Positions 1-9,183 of a stretch of 64,000 nucleotides of DNA are shown in pieces. Made by a program: the position numbers and the translations under genes. Source of the stretch: Legionella beliardensis (GTDB taxonomy: Bacteria; Pseudomonadota; Gammaproteobacteria; Legionellales; Legionellaceae); assembly GCF_900452395.1 (NCBI RefSeq), contig NZ_UGNV01000001.1, positions 62,001 to 126,000 on the forward strand, in the 5' to 3' direction. The stretch's first letter is position 1, and the number at the start of each line of letters is the position of its first letter. The notes under the pieces were generated by a model. The model searched no databases and had not been told where the DNA came from. It saw nothing but the letters and a program-made list of their open reading frames with translations.

Positions 1-68
1 AGACTATCTAATAAGCGTAATAAGGGTTCATAACAGCCTTGTATATCGCCAACGACATAATCAGCCAT
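1..68 (-). CDS. apaH: Bis(5'-nucleosyl)-tetraphosphatase, symmetrical (ApaH), N-terminal fragment
   Basis: Only the first 22 codons are inside the window; the gene runs off the left edge. The visible start reads MADYVVGDIQGCYEPLL. This matches the first metallophosphatase motif (GDxxGC) of ApaH, the enzyme that splits diadenosine tetraphosphate into two ADP. The ATG lies inside the 3' end of the upstream gene (8-bp overlap, the ATG sharing bases with a GGC-TGA end), so the two are translationally coupled. The order rsmA - extra gene - apaH recalls the rsmA-apaG-apaH operon of enterobacteria, but apaG is absent from this spot. The call rests on the short N-terminus and the context. Confidence 0.85.
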   Translation of the reverse strand, partial: MADYVVGDIQGCYEPLLRLLDS

Positions 69-1422
69 TATTAGTCATACCAGGGTTTAAATTAGGATTT
101 AGGTTTGGGTCTTTCTTTTGCCATTGACCGGTAGCATTTAATACTTCAAGCGAATTTGTTGTCGTTTTTTGGTGGGGTGGCGTTAAATGGCTAGAAAAAT
201 GAGCTAAGTGGATAAGTTCTATATCTGATATTGTATCTGACTTGCCAGTTTTAGGATTATGCAATTGGACGGTAGTAGGCAGGGCTATTGCATAGTTACC
301 AAATACGACACCACTATGCATTTGTTGAGTATTGCTTTGCTCAAAGCGCGAAATCACATTACCATCTGAGCCTACTTGATGTAACTTTAAAGACAAAAAG
401 CCATTTTGTACTGCTTGCCAATTTTTATATTCAGGGTGTTCGCGGACAAACCATTTAAAAATTTCAGGCGACATCAATAAACCGCCTGGAACCGTAAATA
501 AAGGCGCTTTATTGATCATAATAATGCGTGATTCTAATGATTTAGTAAGCCACTGAATAAACTGAATGCCCATTTGCTGTTCTATATCGTTAACGGATTC
601 TGGCACGGTGCCTGTAAACGTGCTTGCTCGCCCATAGCGATTTGTCTTTGTGTTAGCAAATTTTAAGTTTAATTGATTAAGGTAGCGCTGAATGGCAATG
701 GCATCGGCACGAATTAATATAGCGCCTAATGTTCCTGCGGTATGTGGATCTTCATTAAGTAAGGCAAGCCAAACAGCTAAAACTTGCGCATCGGAGACAA
801 TCCATGTAAAGCCACTCGTAGGCATTAAAGAACGCGCTAAGAGAATATTTAAACGCCGCCGTAGATCAATATCTGTTTCTTTTTGAAAACTATAACTATA
901 ATGGCTGCCTACTGATACGAGGCTTTCTAATAAAGGATTCCATAATTTTAAAAACTGGCCATTATTGTCATAAAGCTCAACTAAATAATCAATTTGTAAT
1001 TTACCAATACCTTGTAATAGAGCAGCTGAAAACAAGGCATATTGCCAAAGTCTTTGTTCTTCTGAGTAATCTGAGTTTTCTTCGAGCAAAACAAATTTTT
1101 TAAATAAATTTAAAGCCGTTTCTGTACGATTGAGGGCATAATCCAGTAAACCACCAGCTTGTGAATAATAACTATTTGAGGTTTCAGGTAAGGTTTGTAC
1201 ATGATTAATGAGATTATGAATAATACTTAAACATAGACTATCAAAGCGTGCTTTTTCTAGAGAGCATGCTATACGTAGTTCCTGCAGAAGGACGGCTCTT
1301 TTTTCTTCAGCCAGAATATCCTCAGCAGGCAAGATTCGTGTTAAATCCTTTAACGGCTTTGATTGTCCTTTGCCTTTTTTACTATATCTATGAAACAAGT
1401 TAATCTCCAAAAAGCTAGCCAT
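61..1422 (-). CDS. Orphan MOBH/TraI_2-like protein with degenerate HD motif
   Basis: A 453-residue protein between rsmA and apaH. Residues about 60-200 resemble the HD-fold N-terminal domain of MOBH (TraI_2 family) relaxases: a YYSQAGGLLDYAL segment (85-97) sits where the family has a His-rich HHxxGGLLxH motif, and LLQGIGK (135-141) sits where it has LLHDIGK. The metal-binding His and His-Asp positions are therefore Tyr/Ser and Gln-Gly, so a metal-dependent activity is unlikely. Residues about 280-370 (GGLLMSPEIF, WQAVQNGFLSL) recall the winged-helix TraI_2_C domain. The C-terminal tail is low complexity (Asn/Pro). No conjugation genes are nearby. It appears cotranscribed with rsmA (20-bp gap) and overlaps apaH. 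The function is unknown; the family assignment is from motif resemblance only. Confidence 0.6.
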   Translation of the reverse strand: MASFLEINLFHRYSKKGKGQSKPLKDLTRILPAEDILAEEKRAVLLQELRIACSLEKARFDSLCLSIIHNLINHVQTLPETSNSYYSQAGGLLDYALNRTETALNLFKKFVLLEENSDYSEEQRLWQYALFSAALLQGIGKLQIDYLVELYDNNGQFLKLWNPLLESLVSVGSHYSYSFQKETDIDLRRRLNILLARSLMPTSGFTWIVSDAQVLAVWLALLNEDPHTAGTLGAILIRADAIAIQRYLNQLNLKFANTKTNRYGRASTFTGTVPESVNDIEQQMGIQFIQWLTKSLESRIIMINKAPLFTVPGGLLMSPEIFKWFVREHPEYKNWQAVQNGFLSLKLHQVGSDGNVISRFEQSNTQQMHSGVVFGNYAIALPTTVQLHNPKTGKSDTISDIELIHLAHFSSHLTPPHQKTTTNSLEVLNATGQWQKKDPNLNPNLNPGMTNNG

Positions 1423-1442
1423 AATTTATATTAATACCTTTA

Positions 1443-2228
1443 TTAGTTTAATTTTATTCCATTTGATAAGAAATTGGCTATTTTAATATAGTCTATTAGT
1501 TTAATTTGCTCTGGGCGGTGAGCCGCATTAATCGCCAAATCAGCTAACTCTTGGGCGCTAATAAGTGGCTTTAAATTATTAGCAAGTGTTTTACGGCGCA
1601 TTGAAAATGCTAATGCAACTAAATCTTGTAGTAGTTTAAGATTAACAGGCGGATAAGGAGAAACAGCATAAGGCGTTAACCTTACGACAGCCGAGTCAAC
1701 CTTAGGCTTAGGATAAAAAGCATCCGGTGGAACATTAAATAAATGGGTTACTTCACAATGATATTGAATCATTATACTTAAGCGGCCATAATCCTTGCTT
1801 CCCGGTTGTGCAGCTAAACGCTCAACCACTTCCTTCTGCAGCATAAAATGCATGTCTTTAATACTATTAACAAATGATAGTAGATGAAGGATTAGTGGTG
1901 TGGAAATATTGTAGGGTAAATTCCCCACTACACGTAAATTATTTCCCCAATTATGGTAGTTAATTGTGAGCGCATCAGCACCTATAATTTGTAGCCGGGA
2001 AGATGAGTTAAATGCATTTGCCAAAAATGCCTGTAAATCTCTATCGATTTCAATTACAGTTAGTTTATTTAAATACGTTAAAAGTAAGCGGGTTAGAGCT
2101 CCTTTTCCTGGCCCAATTTCTACTACATTATCTTCAGGAGCTAAGCAAAGCGCATCAATGATGTGCCCAATAACACCTTGATCTTGAAGAAAATTCTGAC
2201 CGAAACGTTTACGTGGTTTATGATTCAA
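1443..2228 (-). CDS. rsmA: 16S rRNA (adenine(1518)-N(6)/adenine(1519)-N(6))-dimethyltransferase
   Basis: RsmA/KsgA dimethylates the two adjacent adenines in the 3'-terminal hairpin of 16S rRNA late in 30S assembly. The 261-residue protein has the family start [12 protein letters not shown] (6-17), the SAM-binding loop [12 protein letters not shown] (35-46), the acidic ribose-binding IEIDRD, and the catalytic GNLPYNIS (102-109). Length is normal. No ATG is available: the start is a TTG at 2228 preceded by a clear Shine-Dalgarno (GAGGTGAG) six bases upstream. It is the first gene of a minus-strand unit followed by the TraI_2-like gene and apaH. Losing this enzyme gives kasugamycin resistance in related bacteria. 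Confidence 0.96.
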   Translation of the reverse strand: MNHKPRKRFGQNFLQDQGVIGHIIDALCLAPEDNVVEIGPGKGALTRLLLTYLNKLTVIEIDRDLQAFLANAFNSSSRLQIIGADALTINYHNWGNNLRVVGNLPYNISTPLILHLLSFVNSIKDMHFMLQKEVVERLAAQPGSKDYGRLSIMIQYHCEVTHLFNVPPDAFYPKPKVDSAVVRLTPYAVSPYPPVNLKLLQDLVALAFSMRRKTLANNLKPLISAQELADLAINAAHRPEQIKLIDYIKIANFLSNGIKLN

Positions 2229-2617
2229 TTCTCACCTCAAAAACACGGGGGGATTATATAGAAAAATTAAATAGTCTGCATTAAAAGTTTAATAAGCATA
2301 CTGTATTATGGCTATACATTTTAACATTTTTTATAATAATTTTTATCAAAAACGTATTAATTTTTGTAAGACAGGCTTAATAAATACCTAAAAAGAGTGC
2401 TACTTTTTATAAAGATAAGGAATACTCATACCCTCTAAATGATTAGTTTTTTTACGCCCTGATTTTTAAAGCTAAGTTAGTTTAAAAACTGAGTAATAGC
2501 TAAGCCTATGACGCGGAATTTAAACGGTAGCAAGTTTAAAAAGCGATAGCAACAATCTAGTTCTTTCAGTAGCGAGAGGTATATGTTAATTTAAAAGTTT
2601 AATTTACCGGCCCTTGT
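2229..2617. other. Divergent intergenic region, rsmA / tatC
   Basis: 389 bp between the divergent rsmA and tatC genes, strongly AT-rich. It must hold promoters for both directions, but no pair of -35/-10 boxes stands out clearly. No hairpin with a T-tail, no RNA gene and no plausible small ORF with a Shine-Dalgarno site was seen. The GAGAGGT near 2574-2580 is too far (about 38 bases) from the tatC ATG to serve it. Confidence 0.5.
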
Positions 2618-3328
2618 ATGTTACGTCACCTAATAGAATTAAGGCAACGTGCCTTGCTAGTGATGATGGTATTTTTAAGCTTTTTTTTATTATTTTTCTA
2701 CTTTGCTAAACCATTATTTTATTGGTTAGTAAAGCCATTATTATCCATTTTACCGCCTGATAATTTTATTATTGTGACTCATATTACAGCACCTGTCTTA
2801 GCGCCCATTAATTTAGCGGCTAATGCGGCTTTACTTTGTACCTCGCCCATAGCGCTTTATCATATTTGGCGTTTTGTTATGCCAGGGCTTTATCGTAGTG
2901 AGCGTCAGAAATTAGGTCATACTATTTTATTAAGTTTATTCCTGTTTGTACTAGGCGTGCTCTTTTGCTTTTGCATTGTGTTGCCGTTTATGTTTCAATT
3001 TTTTACTCAGGCTGTGCCTGATCACGTTAAAATGCTGCCCGATATGGCAAGCACCTTAGATTTTATTACACGGATGTTATTGTTATTTGGTTTTTGTTTT
3101 CAGGTACCTTTGGTCTGTTTAACGCTTGTTCGCTTAAACCTACTAAGCATTGCTACTTTACGGCAAATTAGACCTTATGTGATTGTCGGTGCTTTCATTG
3201 TAGGGATGTTATTAACGCCGCCTGATGTTTTATCGCAGGTTATGCTTGCTGTCCCTTTATGCTTTCTCTATGAGTTAGGTATTATTTTAGCTTGCTGTAG
3301 TAATGGCGTGCTTGTAAAAAAAGCCTAA
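2618..3328 (+). CDS. tatC: Sec-independent protein translocase subunit TatC
   Basis: TatC is the six-helix inner-membrane receptor that binds twin-arginine signal peptides together with TatB. The 236-residue protein starts almost directly at the family signature HLIELRQR and ends with RPYVIVGAFIVG and LLTPPDVLSQ, both diagnostic. FQVPLV carries Gln where E. coli has the transmembrane Glu170, a common variant. It is slightly shorter than the E. coli protein (258), lacking part of the cytoplasmic N-terminus. An in-frame stop at 2600-2602 and no other ATG fix the start at 2618, though the ribosome-binding site is weak. Its partners tatA and tatB lie about 18 kb away at 21.4-21.8 kb, so the tat operon is split. 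Confidence 0.95.
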   Translation: MLRHLIELRQRALLVMMVFLSFFLLFFYFAKPLFYWLVKPLLSILPPDNFIIVTHITAPVLAPINLAANAALLCTSPIALYHIWRFVMPGLYRSERQKLGHTILLSLFLFVLGVLFCFCIVLPFMFQFFTQAVPDHVKMLPDMASTLDFITRMLLLFGFCFQVPLVCLTLVRLNLLSIATLRQIRPYVIVGAFIVGMLLTPPDVLSQVMLAVPLCFLYELGIILACCSNGVLVKKA

Positions 3329-3510
3329 ACTCAGTTTCCTTTTGCGAGATCCTTGGGTGAAAACAGTGAATTTTGAGCAAACTATTTTTAATCTTGTATA
3401 AATTCTTGGCATTTTACTGAGTAACGCTCATGTAAGTCGAATTCACGTTAAGTTCTTATTTAACCAACCGATAAAACAATTGTTCTACCTTTAAATTAAA
3501 GGAGGATAAT

Positions 3511-3822
3511 ATGCATAAAGTAGCTAAATTTAATATTGGTGACTGCGTTATACATCAACGTCATGGTTATCGTGCTGTAATTATTGATATTGATCCTCTT
3601 TTTCAAGCGTCTGGGCGCCCTAATCCACAAGCGAGTAAGCGAGATTTCGCAACTCGTAATCCTTGGTATCGTTTATTGGTTGATAATAGTAGTCAAATGA
3701 CTTATGTAGAAGAATGCCATTTGTCGTTAGATCATTTTGATAATAAAATTGATAATCCTAATCTTTGCTTTTATCTTAAAGAGCAAAAAGGCCGTTATTA
3801 TAGTCAAGTTAGTAAACACTAA
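3511..3822 (+). CDS. hspQ: HspQ (YccV-like) hemimethylated-DNA-binding / protease adaptor protein
   Basis: A 103-residue protein with the YccV/HspQ fold signature: KFNIGDCVIHQRHGYRAVI near the N-terminus, then IDIDPLFQ, then NPWYRLLVD and a YVEECHL segment. In E. coli HspQ is a heat-shock protein that modulates Lon protease, and the domain was first described as binding hemimethylated DNA. The start has a strong AAAGGAGG site seven bases upstream. It is monocistronic between tatC and a convergent small gene. No sigma-32 promoter could be recognised upstream. Confidence 0.85.
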   Translation: MHKVAKFNIGDCVIHQRHGYRAVIIDIDPLFQASGRPNPQASKRDFATRNPWYRLLVDNSSQMTYVEECHLSLDHFDNKIDNPNLCFYLKEQKGRYYSQVSKH

Positions 3823-3840
3823 GCGTCTTTTAAGGCTTAG
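3819..3840 (+). terminator. Short hairpin at the end of hspQ
   Basis: CTAAGC (3819-3824, overlapping the hspQ stop codon) pairs with GCTTAG (3835-3840). There is no T-run after it, so it is at best a weak, possibly bidirectional, terminator between the convergent hspQ and the small membrane protein gene. Confidence 0.3.
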
Positions 3841-3860
3841 CGCATGGCGCAAGAAATCGG

Positions 3861-4055
3861 TTAAGTATTTCTGACCATCAAGATTAATAAACCCACAAAT
3901 GCAATTAAGATAAGCGCTAAAATACCCATTGTGGAAAAACTTTTACTTAAATTTTCTCGACTAAATAGATCCGGTCGATTCTTAATACTACGATACATAA
4001 ACCAAATAATAAGGCCTGCACCAATAAGCCCTAGGATTTGATAAAAAGTTTCCAT
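3861..4055 (-). CDS. Small two-helix membrane protein, unknown
   Basis: 64 residues with two hydrophobic helices (about 5-22 and 42-60) separated by a basic/polar loop (RSIKNRPDLFSRENLSK). No family was recognised. It lies 5 bp downstream of fre and has its own AGGAG site nine bases before the ATG, so it is almost certainly the last gene of the ubiD-fre operon. This links it loosely to membrane redox or quinone metabolism, but that is inference from position only. Confidence 0.7.
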   Translation of the reverse strand: METFYQILGLIGAGLIIWFMYRSIKNRPDLFSRENLSKSFSTMGILALILIAFVGLLILMVRNT

Positions 4056-4060
4056 TATAG

Positions 4061-4765
4061 TTACTCCTTTTTTTCTTCAAAGCTAAATGCATCAGAATAC
4101 ATATTATTGGCAGATATTCCCTTGCTAACTAGTGCATCGCGCGTTTCATACACCATATCAAATGGGCCGCCAATGACAATTTCATAATGATTTAAATCGT
4201 GTGTGTGTTGATTAAATACATAATCTGCAATTTTATCCTTTAAATTAGCATCAGATAACAAAGGAAAATAGCGAAAATGATTAACATGCGCTTGCCATTG
4301 CTTAACTTTATCGTCCATATACAAATCACTTTGGGAGCGCGCACTCCAGTAAAGCTCAAATGGTCTCGGATCACCTGTTGCTAGTAATTGCTCAATCATG
4401 GCTTTAATAGGCGCAAAACCAGTGCCACCTGCAATAAATAGAATAGGCGCGCCTGATTTTAATCTATTTAAATGACAATCACCAAATGGCAGGCTAATAT
4501 TAACCGCGCCGCGTTGTCTTATTTCAGCAAATAATTTTTGATTATAAGGATTTTGCTGAACATGCCGAATATGAAGCTCATATTTATGTGCCCCTAATGG
4601 GGCATTGGCAATGGAGTAGCTTAAAGAGTCATCTGCTGAAAGGATTTGTAAGTATTGTCCTGCTTGATAGTCAATATAATTACTCGGCGCCAGTATTATT
4701 TTGAGAATTCTATCTGTTAGTGGAAAGATATGCTCAACTTGAGCACTAATTACGGCGCTAGTCAC
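4061..4765 (-). CDS. fre: NAD(P)H-flavin reductase
   Basis: A ferredoxin-NADP-reductase-fold protein. The FAD domain carries AGQYLQI and SYSIANAP (the RxYS-type flavin motif, with Ser for Arg); the NAD domain carries [16 protein letters not shown]; the protein ends [12 protein letters not shown], as in Fre. In E. coli Fre reduces free flavins with NAD(P)H; here it may also supply reduced FMN for making the prenylated FMN used by UbiD (inference). The start chosen is GTG at 4765, which forms a GTGA overlap with the ubiD stop; a TTG further upstream at 4789 would add eight residues inside ubiD. The ubiD-fre order is the same as in E. coli. Confidence 0.9.
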   Translation of the reverse strand: MTSAVISAQVEHIFPLTDRILKIILAPSNYIDYQAGQYLQILSADDSLSYSIANAPLGAHKYELHIRHVQQNPYNQKLFAEIRQRGAVNISLPFGDCHLNRLKSGAPILFIAGGTGFAPIKAMIEQLLATGDPRPFELYWSARSQSDLYMDDKVKQWQAHVNHFRYFPLLSDANLKDKIADYVFNQHTHDLNHYEIVIGGPFDMVYETRDALVSKGISANNMYSDAFSFEEKKE

Positions 4766-6231
4766 AATGTTAACCCTAATTGCTGCCAATAAGCATTGAC
4801 TGTTTGTAAAATATCATCATCCATCGTTATTGGTTTTCCCCATTCACGTTGTGTTTCGCCTGGCCATTTGTTGGTTGCATCTAAGCCCATTTTTGAACCT
4901 AATCCGGAAACGGGAGATGCGAAATCTAAGTAATCAATCGGCGTATTATCAATCATAACTGTATCACGTAATGGATCCATACGCGTAGTCATTGCCCAAA
5001 TGACATCTTGCCAATTACGCGCATCAATATCATCATCACAAACAATAACAAATTTGGTATACATAAATTGTCTTAAAAAAGACCAAACAGCCATCATAAT
5101 TCGTTTAGCATGGCCTGGGTATTGTTTTTTAATCGTAACCACAGCCAATCGATAAGAACAGCCCTCTGGAGGTAAGTAAAAATCGATAATTTCAGGAAAT
5201 TGCTTTTGTAAAAGCGGTATAAATACTTCATTTAAAGCAACCCCAAGAATGGCAGGTTCATCCGGTGGGCGGCCGGTGTAAGTACTATGATAAATGGGCT
5301 CAGGACGATGGGTTATGCGCTCGACTGTAAACACAGGAAAAAGTTGTACTTCATTATAATAGCCAGTATGGTCACCGTAAGGTCCCTCTGGTGCTTCAAC
5401 ACCAGGTTCTAGATAACCTTCCAACACTATTTCAGCTGTTGCCGGTACATGCAAGTCATTGCCGATGCACCGAGTTAATTGGGTTCGTTGCCCTCGCAAA
5501 AGGCCTGCAAAAGCGTACTCAGATAAGGTATCCGGTATGGGTGTCACTGCGGCTAGAATAGTCGCAGGATCAGCCCCTAAAGTGACAGCAATTGGAAAAC
5601 GCTCACCTGGGTATGCTTTTTGCCAAGCTTGAAAATCTAAAGCACCCCCTCGATGCGAGAGCCAGCGCATGATAAGCTTATTTTTACTTACTAATTGCTG
5701 TCGATAAATGCCCATATTTTCACGTGTCTGATCTGGGCCTTTGGTTGTCACTAGTCCCCAAGTAATTAAAGGAGCTGCATCATCTGGCCAACAAGTTTGT
5801 ATTGGTAAACGCGTTAAATCAACTTCCTCTTTTTCCCAAACATGCGTTTGACATTCGGCACGATTTACATATTTGGGGGCCATAGTTAAAGCGTGCTTTA
5901 AAAGAGGTAATTTATTAAATGCATCCTTAAAGCCCTTTGGTGGCTCTGGTTCTTTGAGCGCTGCTAATAATTTACCCACTTCACGTAAGGCAGTTATGGT
6001 TTCTTCTCCCATGCCTAAGGCTACCCGTTCTACAGTGCCAAAAAGATTAGTCAACACGGGCATAGAAGCTTGTTTAGGTTGGGTAAAAAGAAGGGCAGGC
6101 CCCTTTGCACGCAGCACTCTATCGCTTACCACAGTCATTTCTAGATAGGGAGAAACGGGATAATCAATACGCTTTAATAAATTACGTGCTTCAAGTTGCT
6201 CAATAAAGTCCCGTAAGTCAGAATACTTCAT
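4762..6231 (-). CDS. ubiD: 3-octaprenyl-4-hydroxybenzoate carboxy-lyase
   Basis: UbiD removes the carboxylate from polyprenyl-4-hydroxybenzoate in ubiquinone synthesis, using prenylated FMN made by UbiX. The 489-residue protein matches the E. coli length. Visible family motifs are ENMGIYRQQ (171-179), [13 protein letters not shown] (188-200) and [13 protein letters not shown] (282-294), which supply flavin- and metal-binding residues and the catalytic glutamates. It is first in a three-gene minus-strand operon with fre and a small membrane protein. The 5' flank shares a 180-bp divergent region with the efflux operon. ubiX is not in this window. Confidence 0.96.
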   Translation of the reverse strand: MKYSDLRDFIEQLEARNLLKRIDYPVSPYLEMTVVSDRVLRAKGPALLFTQPKQASMPVLTNLFGTVERVALGMGEETITALREVGKLLAALKEPEPPKGFKDAFNKLPLLKHALTMAPKYVNRAECQTHVWEKEEVDLTRLPIQTCWPDDAAPLITWGLVTTKGPDQTRENMGIYRQQLVSKNKLIMRWLSHRGGALDFQAWQKAYPGERFPIAVTLGADPATILAAVTPIPDTLSEYAFAGLLRGQRTQLTRCIGNDLHVPATAEIVLEGYLEPGVEAPEGPYGDHTGYYNEVQLFPVFTVERITHRPEPIYHSTYTGRPPDEPAILGVALNEVFIPLLQKQFPEIIDFYLPPEGCSYRLAVVTIKKQYPGHAKRIMMAVWSFLRQFMYTKFVIVCDDDIDARNWQDVIWAMTTRMDPLRDTVMIDNTPIDYLDFASPVSGLGSKMGLDATNKWPGETQREWGKPITMDDDILQTVNAYWQQLGLTL

Positions 6232-6331
6232 ATAGCTATATCAAAAAATCATTAAGCCATAAATTATGTCATAGTTGCTCTCATAAAAAATAGTTTTTAT
6301 TTTATTTAACAAACTAGTCAGTTTTTGCAAC

Positions 6332-6359
6332 TTGCCACAACGATTAAAAATGGTATAGT
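6332..6359 (+). promoter_or_regulatory. Sigma-70-type promoter of the Mac/TolC-type operon
   Basis: TTGCCA (6332-6337) and TATAGT (6354-6359) are separated by 16 bp, close to the sigma-70 consensus. The predicted start would give a leader of about 45 bases before the ATG at 6413. Called by eye from the consensus. Confidence 0.6.
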
Positions 6360-6412
6360 GCGGCAAGATATGTTTTAATTTTAACCACGAGCTTTTTGAG
6401 TTTTAAATTTTG

Positions 6413-8044
6413 ATGCTTTTTTTAAACCATAGGTTAATTCGCTTAGTCCTGTATGGGGCTATTATGATAGGTTGGGGGTTGCCTGCTTTAGATGCTGCGA
6501 CACCTACTGTGACGGGTGCACGCCACTCATTATATGGACAAGAAAGTGCAGCGCAAGAAAGCTTAGGTAGCCAAGCAAGTCAACGGCTAGCAGCAGCCAT
6601 TGCTAATCCTGAATACATGCTTAATCACTGGGTTGAATTACCCACAGCGCCGAAAGTAGGAAATAAAAAAATACAGCGGTTAAGTTTAAGAGAAGCAATC
6701 TTGCTTGCGCTGCGTTATAACCCAAACATTCAAAATGCTGAGCTTGACAGAATTATTCAGCGTTACCAACTACGTCTGGCCAATAATGAGTTTGAAATGC
6801 AGTATGCGCTAGCGGGTACAGCAGCAGCTACCAATAGCCGGTTTAGCGGCATAGGTCACAGTTTTAATAAATCGTTTTTAGCCACACCTGAGGTTTCATT
6901 AAGAAATAAACTAGGTACTCAATTAAATTTAGGGATAGATAATAATGTTTCTAATTACAATACCTATATGCCAGTGCTGAACCTCTCTTTTACGCAGCCG
7001 CTACTACGTGGCTTTGGCCGCGCTGCTAATGAGGCAGGGCTACTTGATGCTCAAGATGCCGAATTTTTAAATAAAATTAATTTAAAACAATCGGTTATGG
7101 ATCAAATTACCGAAGTGATTACCGCTTATCGTAATTTAATTTTAAGTGGAAATAATTTAGAGAATCAACGCCGCCAATTAAAAGAGGCGCGTTTAACTTT
7201 TGAAATTAATGAAAAGAAAATTGCTGCCGGCCAATTAGAGCCTACCGGGAATATTCAACAATCATATCAAATTGAGTCTTTAAACTTGATGGTTGAGCAA
7301 GCAGAAAATGATTTTAAAACAGCTGCCCAAGATTTATTACAGACCATAGGACTTGATCCTGAAATGCGTTTGGCTGTGCCCAATGATGTGACACTAGATA
7401 AAATTAAAATACCTAAACTGCAACAATCAATTGATATTGCTCTTGAGCATAATAGTCAATATTTAGCGCAAAAAATGATGTTAAGGGCTGATGAGAGAGC
7501 TTATGCGGTAGCTAAAAATCAGCAGTTATGGCAACTTGATTTAAGTGGGGGCATTCAATCTGGGGCTGTATCGGATGTAACAGGTTTAAGCAATGGCTTG
7601 CGTAGTATTTATAATGGCCACAATTTAAGTGAAACAGCGCAATTAAGACTTACTATCCCTATTAATGACATTAATCGACGCAGCCAATTAGTGAGTGCGA
7701 AAGTAAAACTTGAAAAAGATAAGCTAAATTTAATTGCCTTAAGACGTTCGTTAATCACTACAATCACTAACACAATTAATGCCATTCAAAGTCTGGCCAA
7801 ACGTTATCAATTAGCAGAAAAACAAGTACAGTTAGCCAGGCAATCTTATGAATTAGAAAAGAAAAAGCTACAAGCAGGCATTGCGACAGCATTAGATGTT
7901 AGCAATACTCAAAACCAACTTATTCAAGCTCAAGCAGGCCTAATTGGTGCTAAAATAGCTTACCTTAATCAGCTCTCAGCTCTGCAGCGCTTATTAGGTA
8001 CAACGTTAGATGAATGGCAGATTAATCTTAGGTATGGACAATGA
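6413..8044 (+). CDS. TolC-family outer membrane efflux protein
   Basis: The 543-residue product has an N-terminal signal peptide (basic LNHRLIRLV, hydrophobic core, cleavage near LDAAT at about 30) and two long helical OEP repeats of the TolC family (about 90-300 and 330-535) with typical segments such as LREAILLALRYNPNIQ and SLAKRYQLAEKQVQLARQSYE. It should form a trimeric outer-membrane channel. It opens a four-gene operon: its TGA overlaps the ATG of the adaptor gene (8041-8044), followed by an ABC ATPase and permease. The ATG at 6413 is chosen over a TTG at 6410; the Shine-Dalgarno is poor either way. The substrate cannot be read from sequence. Confidence 0.88.
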   Translation: MLFLNHRLIRLVLYGAIMIGWGLPALDAATPTVTGARHSLYGQESAAQESLGSQASQRLAAAIANPEYMLNHWVELPTAPKVGNKKIQRLSLREAILLALRYNPNIQNAELDRIIQRYQLRLANNEFEMQYALAGTAAATNSRFSGIGHSFNKSFLATPEVSLRNKLGTQLNLGIDNNVSNYNTYMPVLNLSFTQPLLRGFGRAANEAGLLDAQDAEFLNKINLKQSVMDQITEVITAYRNLILSGNNLENQRRQLKEARLTFEINEKKIAAGQLEPTGNIQQSYQIESLNLMVEQAENDFKTAAQDLLQTIGLDPEMRLAVPNDVTLDKIKIPKLQQSIDIALEHNSQYLAQKMMLRADERAYAVAKNQQLWQLDLSGGIQSGAVSDVTGLSNGLRSIYNGHNLSETAQLRLTIPINDINRRSQLVSAKVKLEKDKLNLIALRRSLITTITNTINAIQSLAKRYQLAEKQVQLARQSYELEKKKLQAGIATALDVSNTQNQLIQAQAGLIGAKIAYLNQLSALQRLLGTTLDEWQINLRYGQ

Positions 8045-9183
8045 AAATTAGTTTGACAATAGCGATGGTACTATTAACATGTTTGCTCACCAGTTGTGGT
8101 AGCTCACCTGAGTCTGCGGCAAGTAAACAGCAAACCTATGTTGTTAAGTCAGAGCCAGTCCACAAAAGTTTATACTTCACAGGCACTATTGGGCCGCTGC
8201 ATGAAAGTGCAATTACTTGTCCCATGGACGCTGTTATTGAGAAGATGAATTATAACTATGGGCAGGCTGTTAAAGAAAATGAAGTTGTAATTACTTTAAA
8301 CTCTACTGAATTACAAAAACAATATAATGATATTTTAACTGACTACCTAAAAGCTAAGGATAATTTCACAGTTGCTAAGGCTAAATTTACCGGCACTGAA
8401 GATCTATGGAAAGCAGGTTTAATTGCAAAAAATAATTATTTAAGTGAAAAATCAAGCTTAGATACGGCGCGTATTGCCCTGATGCAATCAACCCGTAAGC
8501 TCACAGAAATGCTAGATAAAGTTGATGATAACGAAGTGCAACATTTATCTGAATTAAATATTGCAGAATTTGATAAAGTGAAGCAAGCACTGACTAAAAA
8601 TCATAACCTTATTCATTTAAAAGCGCCGGCTCAAGGCATCTTACTATCTCCCCCTAAATCTAATGAAGACAAGGCAGATCATTTAAAAGTAGGTTCATCA
8701 GTCAAAGCAGGCCAGGTGATTGCTTTAATTGGGGATTTAAGGGGTATAAGTGTTCAAATTGATGTGCCTGAAATTGATATTGATAAAATTAAACCAGGTA
8801 TGAAAGCTATGATAACTGGGGTTGCATTAGGCAAAGAAGTTTTGCAGGGTGAATTAGTCGCTGTGAATGCGCAGGCATCAAATGCCGGCAATAATGGCTT
8901 ACCTTCCTTTAATGCGACAGTTTCAGTTAGAAAATTAACACCGAAACAACAAGCCTTAGTTAAAGTAGGCATGAGTGCTGCGATTGAATTGTCACTTAAC
9001 GAGAACCAGCAGCTGGTTATTCCTATTGCCGCAATAAAGCAGGAAAAAGGTGCAAGTGTCGTGCATGTCCTAAATAAGGGTAAAGTAACAACACGACAAA
9101 TTGCTACAGGCCCAGCCCTTGCTGATAAAGTAATCATTGAATCAGGTTTACAAATGGGCGATACGGTGGTGTATGATGGGTAA
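8041..9183 (+). CDS. HlyD/MacA-type periplasmic adaptor lipoprotein
   Basis: 380 residues beginning with a lipoprotein signal peptide ending in a lipobox LTSC (Cys at about 19), so it is probably anchored by lipid rather than by a transmembrane helix. A split barrel-sandwich (lipoyl-like) hybrid domain follows (IGPLHESAITCPMDAVIEKMNYNYGQAVKENE, in two pieces around a coiled-coil hairpin at about 95-190), then a beta-barrel (SVQIDVPEIDIDKIKPG). This is the layout of membrane fusion proteins that connect an ABC permease to a TolC channel. It overlaps the upstream TolC-like gene by 4 bp and the following ATPase gene by 8 bp. Confidence 0.88.
   Translation: MKISLTIAMVLLTCLLTSCGSSPESAASKQQTYVVKSEPVHKSLYFTGTIGPLHESAITCPMDAVIEKMNYNYGQAVKENEVVITLNSTELQKQYNDILTDYLKAKDNFTVAKAKFTGTEDLWKAGLIAKNNYLSEKSSLDTARIALMQSTRKLTEMLDKVDDNEVQHLSELNIAEFDKVKQALTKNHNLIHLKAPAQGILLSPPKSNEDKADHLKVGSSVKAGQVIALIGDLRGISVQIDVPEIDIDKIKPGMKAMITGVALGKEVLQGELVAVNAQASNAGNNGLPSFNATVSVRKLTPKQQALVKVGMSAAIELSLNENQQLVIPIAAIKQEKGASVVHVLNKGKVTTRQIATGPALADKVIIESGLQMGDTVVYDG

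Noticed and set aside
61-1422. Part of an integrated conjugative element
   Set aside because: Despite the MOBH-like fold there are no other transfer genes, no attachment-site repeats and base composition looks like the neighbours; the gene is treated as a domesticated orphan.
8754-9137. Minus-strand 127-residue open frame in the adaptor gene
   Set aside because: It is fully inside the HlyD/MacA-type gene, has no family resemblance and is a frame shadow.
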